Shown piece after piece: positions 1-4,700 of a stretch of DNA of 7,722 nucleotides. Each line of letters starts with the position of its first letter. Within the stretch, counting starts at the first letter, position 1. This DNA is from Bacteroidales bacterium. Lineage in GTDB: Bacteria; Bacteroidota; Bacteroidia; Bacteroidales; Muribaculaceae. Position numbers and translations under genes: made by a program. The notes under the pieces are model-generated. The model saw only the letters and a program-made list of their open reading frames with translations, did no database searches and was not told where the DNA came from. The stretch lies in contig CAAFXX010000522.1 of the NCBI GenBank assembly GCA_900767075.1, forward strand, positions 1-7,722, given 5' to 3'.

Positions 1-910
1 AATGGTCATCACCGAAGCCCAGCGCCTTGTGCCATTTCAGGCGAGTAGCCTTCCAACTCTTGAACCAGTCAAGCTCTGTACCCGGATTCACAAAGAACTG
101 CATTTCCATCTGCTCGAACTCGCGCATACGGAAAATGAACTGGCGAGCCACGATCTCATTGCGGAATGCCTTTCCGATCTGTGCGATACCGAAGGGGATG
201 CGCATGCGGCCTGTCTTCTGCACGTTGAGGTAGTTCACGAAGATACCCTGAGCCGTCTCGGGGCGCAGATATACTTCCATTGCACCGTCGGCGGTGGAAC
301 CCATCTCGGTCTTGAACATGAGGTTGAACTGGCGGACGTCGGTCCAGTTGCGCGTTCCGGAGATCGGGTCGACGATCTCATAGTCGAGAATGATCTGCTT
401 GAGGTCGGCGAGGTCGTTGTCGTTCATCGCCTTCGAATAGCGCTCGTGAAGCTCGTCGCGCTTCTTCTGGTGCTCAAGCACGCGGGGGTTGGTCTGGCGG
501 AACATAGCCTCGTCGAAGCTGTCGCCGAAACGCTTGGCGGCTTTTGCCACCTCTTTGTTTATCTTCTCCTCAAATTTAGCTATCTCGTCCTCGATGAGCA
601 CATCGGCGCGATAGCGTTTCTTTGAGTCCTTGTTGTCGATCAGTGGGTCGTTGAAAGCGTCGACATGGCCTGATGCCTTCCAGATGGTAGGATGCATGAA
701 GATGGCTGAATCTATACCCACGATATTGTCATGAAGCATAGTCATTGCCTCCCACCAGTAGCGCTTGATGTTGTTTTTCAGTTCCACGCCGTTCTGACCG
801 TAGTCGTAGACGGCTGAGAGTCCGTCGTAGATTTCACTCGACTGAAATACAAATCCATATTCTTTGGCATGAGCCACGATTGTCTTGAAAACGTCTTCCT
901 GTTTTGCCAT
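1..910 (-). CDS. glyQS: Glycyl-tRNA synthetase, single-chain dimeric type, N-terminal part (3' end beyond window)
   Basis: This cytoplasmic class II aminoacyl-tRNA synthetase charges tRNA-Gly with glycine using ATP. The reverse strand reads 303 codons without a stop, from ATG at 910-908 to the window edge. It begins MAKQEDVFKTIVAHAKEYGF. Visible landmarks are the N-terminal YDYGQNGVELKNNIKRYWW stretch (about residues 35-53), WKASGHVDAFNDPLID (77-92), the LRPETAQGIF substrate-binding segment (215-224) and class II motif 2 around AFRNEI with Arg250, followed by FRMREFEQMEMQFF (260-273). A charged helical insertion lies at about 105-175. Single-chain enzymes of this family are usually around 500 residues, so roughly the last 200, with motif 3 and the anticodon-binding domain, lie outside. 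The assignment rests on this motif series and is secure; alpha/beta-type GlyRS lacks this arrangement. The gene (also called glyS) is divergent from the next one, with 193 bp between the starts. Confidence 0.97.
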   Translation of the reverse strand, partial: MAKQEDVFKTIVAHAKEYGFVFQSSEIYDGLSAVYDYGQNGVELKNNIKRYWWEAMTMLHDNIVGIDSAIFMHPTIWKASGHVDAFNDPLIDNKDSKKRYRADVLIEDEIAKFEEKINKEVAKAAKRFGDSFDEAMFRQTNPRVLEHQKKRDELHERYSKAMNDNDLADLKQIILDYEIVDPISGTRNWTDVRQFNLMFKTEMGSTADGAMEVYLRPETAQGIFVNYLNVQKTGRMRIPFGIAQIGKAFRNEIVARQFIFRMREFEQMEMQFFVNPGTELDWFKSWKATRLKWHKALGFGDDH

Positions 911-1002
911 TGTATCTCTTATATTTTGAAGTCGCTTAAACTAATTTTTATACATCTTGGAAACCATCGGCAGCCGCAAGGCATGCACAACAATTCAAAT
1001 TG

Positions 1003-1036
1003 CAAATTTACTCATTTATTTTCAAATAGAGAAAAA
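1003..1036 (-). promoter_or_regulatory. Putative glyQS promoter (Bacteroidetes type)
   Basis: On the minus strand, 1010-1003 reads TAAATTTG followed by C, an exact match to the Bacteroidetes primary sigma -7 core TAnnTTTG. A T-rich stretch (TTTTTC, about 1036-1031) lies 20 nt upstream, where the -33 TTTG element would sit; this is only an approximate match. Transcription would start near 996, giving a leader of about 85 nt before the glyQS ATG at 910. No strong Shine-Dalgarno sequence precedes that ATG, which is usual in this phylum. The call is from pattern only. Confidence 0.5.
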
Positions 1037-1103
1037 GCGGCTCAAATTTGTTATAGTTTAAAGAACGTCTTATGACCTCGGGAATTGAAAAGAAAGGAAA
1101 TTT

Positions 1104-1628
1104 ATGAAAAATATTGTTAAAAAACTACTTGGAGCCATATTCGCGACGGCTGTCGTTGCCTTCGCGTCGCCTGCCGTAATGGCACAGAACAGCCTGCCGG
1201 CGCCCGGTGCCGGCGGTGGCTATACCCCCAATATCGGGAATGCCGGATGGAACAATGGAATCGGCTGGAATCCCGGTCCGCCGCCACCATCGGCATGGGG
1301 CAGCCCGTGGTATTCCGGGTGGGACTACTCCCCTACCATCATTGTCAGTCCGTCGGTCAATAACGGACTCACCGACCAGGGTATCACAAAGGTCGTGGCG
1401 TGCGGCTACGACGCGCAGGGCGTATGGCGCGTGATTCCCCTCACGGTCAGCTACCAGTATAACGGTGCCCAATATGTCGTCAACGTGCTGAATGCATGGA
1501 ATCCCTGGACCGATTCCTGGGACAGAGGAGTCGATGTGCCCGCCTACGACACCGACTATTACATCAACAACGTGGAGTACAGTTACTACTGCGTCCTGCC
1601 CACCGGCACCTTCTACTTCAACCTCTGA
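1104..1628 (+). CDS. Small exported Gly/Pro/Trp/Tyr-rich protein of unknown function
   Basis: This is a 174-residue protein whose family I do not recognise. Residues 1-27 form a classical Sec signal peptide: the basic start MKNIVKK, a hydrophobic core LLGAIFATAVVAFA, and a likely signal peptidase I cut after AVMA (residue 27). There is no lipobox cysteine. Residues 28-75 are a low-complexity segment with Gly runs, a PGPPPP stretch (57-62) and Trp residues at 49, 55, 65, 69 and 73. Residues about 92-174 look like a compact beta-rich domain with four more Trp (108, 132, 135, 139) and many Tyr. Only two cysteines occur in the mature chain, Cys100 and Cys163, and they could form a disulfide. The start is supported by a purine-rich GAAAGGAAA (1092-1100) just upstream of the ATG and by the signal peptide. 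The protein probably acts in the periplasm or at the surface. The gene converges on the LRR gene, and a palindromic element lies between them. A weak TATAGTTTA (1052-1060) could belong to its promoter, but the match is poor. Confidence 0.85.
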   Translation: MKNIVKKLLGAIFATAVVAFASPAVMAQNSLPAPGAGGGYTPNIGNAGWNNGIGWNPGPPPPSAWGSPWYSGWDYSPTIIVSPSVNNGLTDQGITKVVACGYDAQGVWRVIPLTVSYQYNGAQYVVNVLNAWNPWTDSWDRGVDVPAYDTDYYINNVEYSYYCVLPTGTFYFNL

Positions 1629-1643
1629 CGATTATCCATTTAA

Positions 1644-1722
1644 ATTGTAGGGACGTGCCTTCGGCACGTAGAATTGAAAACCATTTAGTTAATTCTACGT
1701 GCCGAAGGCACGTCCCTACAAT
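1644..1722. repeat. REPIN-like palindromic element, copy 1
   Basis: Two perfect 32-nt inverted arms (1644-1675 and 1691-1722) surround a 15-nt loop (1676-1690). Each arm is itself a small hairpin, ACGTGCC-TTC-GGCACGT in the left arm (1653-1669). The outer ends carry GTAG (1647-1650) and its complement CTAC (1716-1719), so the element can be written as a 73-bp GTAG...CTAC unit. Two inverted REP-like hairpins bounded by outward GTAG tetranucleotides is the established anatomy of REPINs, which are mobilised by RAYT (REP-associated tyrosine) transposases. No RAYT gene is visible here, so the family name is inferred. The element lies between the stops of two convergent genes (1628 and 1743). When transcribed from either side it would form a very stable stem, so it may also limit read-through, although it has no U-tract. 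Confidence 0.85.
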
Positions 1723-1742
1723 AATGGCAACCTTTCAATCGA

Positions 1743-4700
1743 TCATCTTACGATGACCTTGACGGTCTGGCTGCCGGACCTTACGATGTAGACACCGGCG
1801 GTGTCGGGGCGGTATGTCAACGTACCGTCCTCAGCGGCATTGGCACGATAGCACATCCGTCCGTTAGCGTCATAGATGGCGACTGCCTGTGACGTTGTCA
1901 GTCCGCTGATTATGATTTGTCCGTCCGTCACGATGCAGCTGAAAGGCTTCACATCGCCTTCGATATCCGAAATTCCGGAAACAGGCTTTATGGTCAACAG
2001 TCCGTTGACGGTCTTTATATTATAGTTCAGGTCATAGCCGCCGGAGAGCAAAATCTCGTATTCACCCGGCTCCGATGTATCCTTCGCTACGCACGATATC
2101 ACAGGTAATTCCCGCAGACTACCGACGTTATCATCATAGACAAACCCGTCGTAAATAATTGCGAATTCAGGCATCGGTTCACCCTGCTTGATCTCATAGC
2201 TCTGGGCTGTCGCTGTAAGATCCGCCTTCTTGACAACGAATGTACGCACCGGATCTATAAGCTCTAACTGTGTGTCTTCCTCGACAAGCGACGCACTTAC
2301 CATCACCTCGCCCACCCCGCAGATCGTCAGCTTGTTTCCATCAATCCGAGCAATATTATTGTCAGAGCTTTCATAGGCAAGTGCCACACCTTCCGGAGCA
2401 TATTCGGCAAGATCGATTCCCGCATCGCCATATCTCATCTCCGGCAGTGTATCCAACACCACAAGATCATCGCTTATATTCAAGAACTCTTTCCAATATT
2501 GATCTTTTCTATACTTCTCAAGACTTCCTTTCGGCACAATCAGCTGACACTTGCTCTTGTCAACAGACATAAAAGTAGTTTCATCTATAGAAGGAGGGAT
2601 TAATCTAAATAGTTTAATTTTCTTTAAGGATTCGCATCTTGCGAAAGCATATCTTTCAATCTTTGCAACACTATTAGGTATTACAATTGATTCAAGCGCC
2701 TTACATTTCGAAAAAGCACCATCTTCAATCGATATGATATTTCCTGGCAACTCTATAGCTTTCAAAGAAATGCAATCTTCAAACATCCAGCTTTTGATTG
2801 TCGTAATACCTCTCGGTAACTTGATTGATGCAAGCGCCGTACATCCAGAAAAAACATTCCCTCCAATTTCCACGAGGCCGGCAGGCAACTCTATTGATGA
2901 CAACGATGTACATTTGGAGAAAGTATCCCATCCAATTTCCACGAGGCTGGCAGGCAACTCTATTGATGACAACGATGTACATCCATAAAAAGCTTCATCT
3001 CCGATTTGCACTATATGATTTGAAAGTTCTAATGATGCCAGCGACGTGCACTGTGCAAATGCTTTATCCCCAATTATCTCCAAACCATCCGGCATTGTAA
3101 TTGACGTTAATGAAGAGCATCCTTCAAATGCTGAATATTTAATCCGCTTGACATTGCTTCCTATCGTCACCTTCAATAAACAATTTTTAAATCTAAAAGG
3201 TGATTCTATATAATAGTCATAGTCATAACCCAAATTTCTACCCAAATACACCTCATTCAACTTGCAATCGTCAAATGCTGTTCCTCTTATATACAAATCC
3301 TTATTACCATCTAAAATAATAACAGATGTCAGCGAGAGGCATCCTCCGAATGCCGATTCTCTAATATCAGTCATACTTTGTGGAATCTTAATTGAGGTTA
3401 GATAAGAGCAATCTGAGAAAGCCGAGTTACCGATTTCAATGATACCATCCGGAATTATTACCAATTTTATAGAAACATTGACCGCGCAGCTACCGATTGA
3501 CTTGACAGACTCCGGCAGAATAATTGTTGATAGATTCTTCATGTTTCTAAAGAAGTCATCGCCAAATACATTATTCTCTGTTTTTAGATTTCCGCAGTAT
3601 GCTTCGCCTCCTTCAACTATGTTTGCCTGACGCATATCCAAAAATCTAAGTGATGTCATATTGTTGATAGCGGCAATATCTGTGCCGTTAAGATCGCCAG
3701 ACACAGTCAAGACTTTGACAGACTGAAGATTTTCCACTCCAATTGCATCGGACAATTTACCGGATTCCTGAACAAATATATTACGCGAATTTCCGGAATT
3801 GTCTTTGCTGACCAAATAAAATGTATTATCTTCCCAAACCGAACTTGGCGAGAATCTATAGCCTTTCTCCGACACTATCGAATCGAATATATTATCTCCT
3901 TTCAAATAAACAGCTATATTTGAATCAGAGTTATCATAAACCGTCGCAGTCAGACATTCCGTACTGACCAAACAACCGTTATCATCAGTATAAAAAGCTT
4001 CCGGACAATCCAATTTACTATTCCATAATATAGGTAAATACTGTTTGGAACCTTCTTCATAATATACATGAGAGAAGCGATTCCATTGACTTTCGGATAT
4101 TCCTAACGCTAAATCTTTGTTCCCGTTTATAACCATATTCGCTTTATGCAGGACCTCCTTTTCAAAAGCAGTCGAGCTTATATTCAGATCATTATATGCG
4201 ACTATTGTTCTAAGATTTTCACAACCATGGAAAGCATTTGGGGCAAGTTCCGTTACGTCTTCGCCAATAGTCACTTTAGATAATTTATTTTGATTATGAA
4301 AAGGAGAATATTTCGCATCATACGATAGGTTTCTACCCAGATAAATCTCTTCCAAAGGACATAATTCAAAAAGTGAGGAATTTTGACCGTCAATAGTTAA
4401 TATACCTTCACTATCTGAAATAACTATTGACGTCAATGATATGCAGCCAGAAAAAGCGACCCTTCCAATATCCATGACGCTTTCAGGTATAGAGATAGAT
4501 CGCAAAGAAGTACAATTTGAGAATGCTGAACTTTCGATTTTATTGATGCTATTGGGCATTTCTACAGATTCTAAAGAAGTGCAACTCGAGAAAGCCGAAT
4601 TGCCAATCGTAGTGACGCTGTTGGGTATACTGACTGATATCAAAGAAATACATCTAAAAAAAGCTAATTTGCAAATTTCCAATATATTATCAGGAATCTT

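Noticed and set aside
2..625. 207-codon plus-strand open frame
   Set aside because: It is antisense to glyQS, whose reverse-strand reading gives a clear GlyRS sequence with class II motifs. The plus-strand product has no recognisable domain and reflects GC-rich codon structure.
869..1075. 68-codon plus-strand frame across the glyQS start and intergenic region
   Set aside because: It overlaps the glyQS 5' end antisense and its promoter, has no ribosome-binding site, and the product is low-information.
1125..1472. 115-codon minus-strand frame and overlapping plus-strand frames within 1104-1628
   Set aside because: They overlap the small exported-protein gene, which has a signal peptide and a purine-rich ribosome-binding site. 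The others have neither.
1644..1722. Insertion-sequence end or complete IS at the palindromes
   Set aside because: No transposase reading frame lies near either copy and no target-site duplication is evident. The 73-bp unit is too short to be autonomous.
2779..2982. Minus-strand 67-codon frame with a repeated MYIVVINRVAC motif
   Set aside because: An alternative frame within the LRR gene. Its internal repeat is simply the near-identical 69-bp duplication read in the wrong frame.
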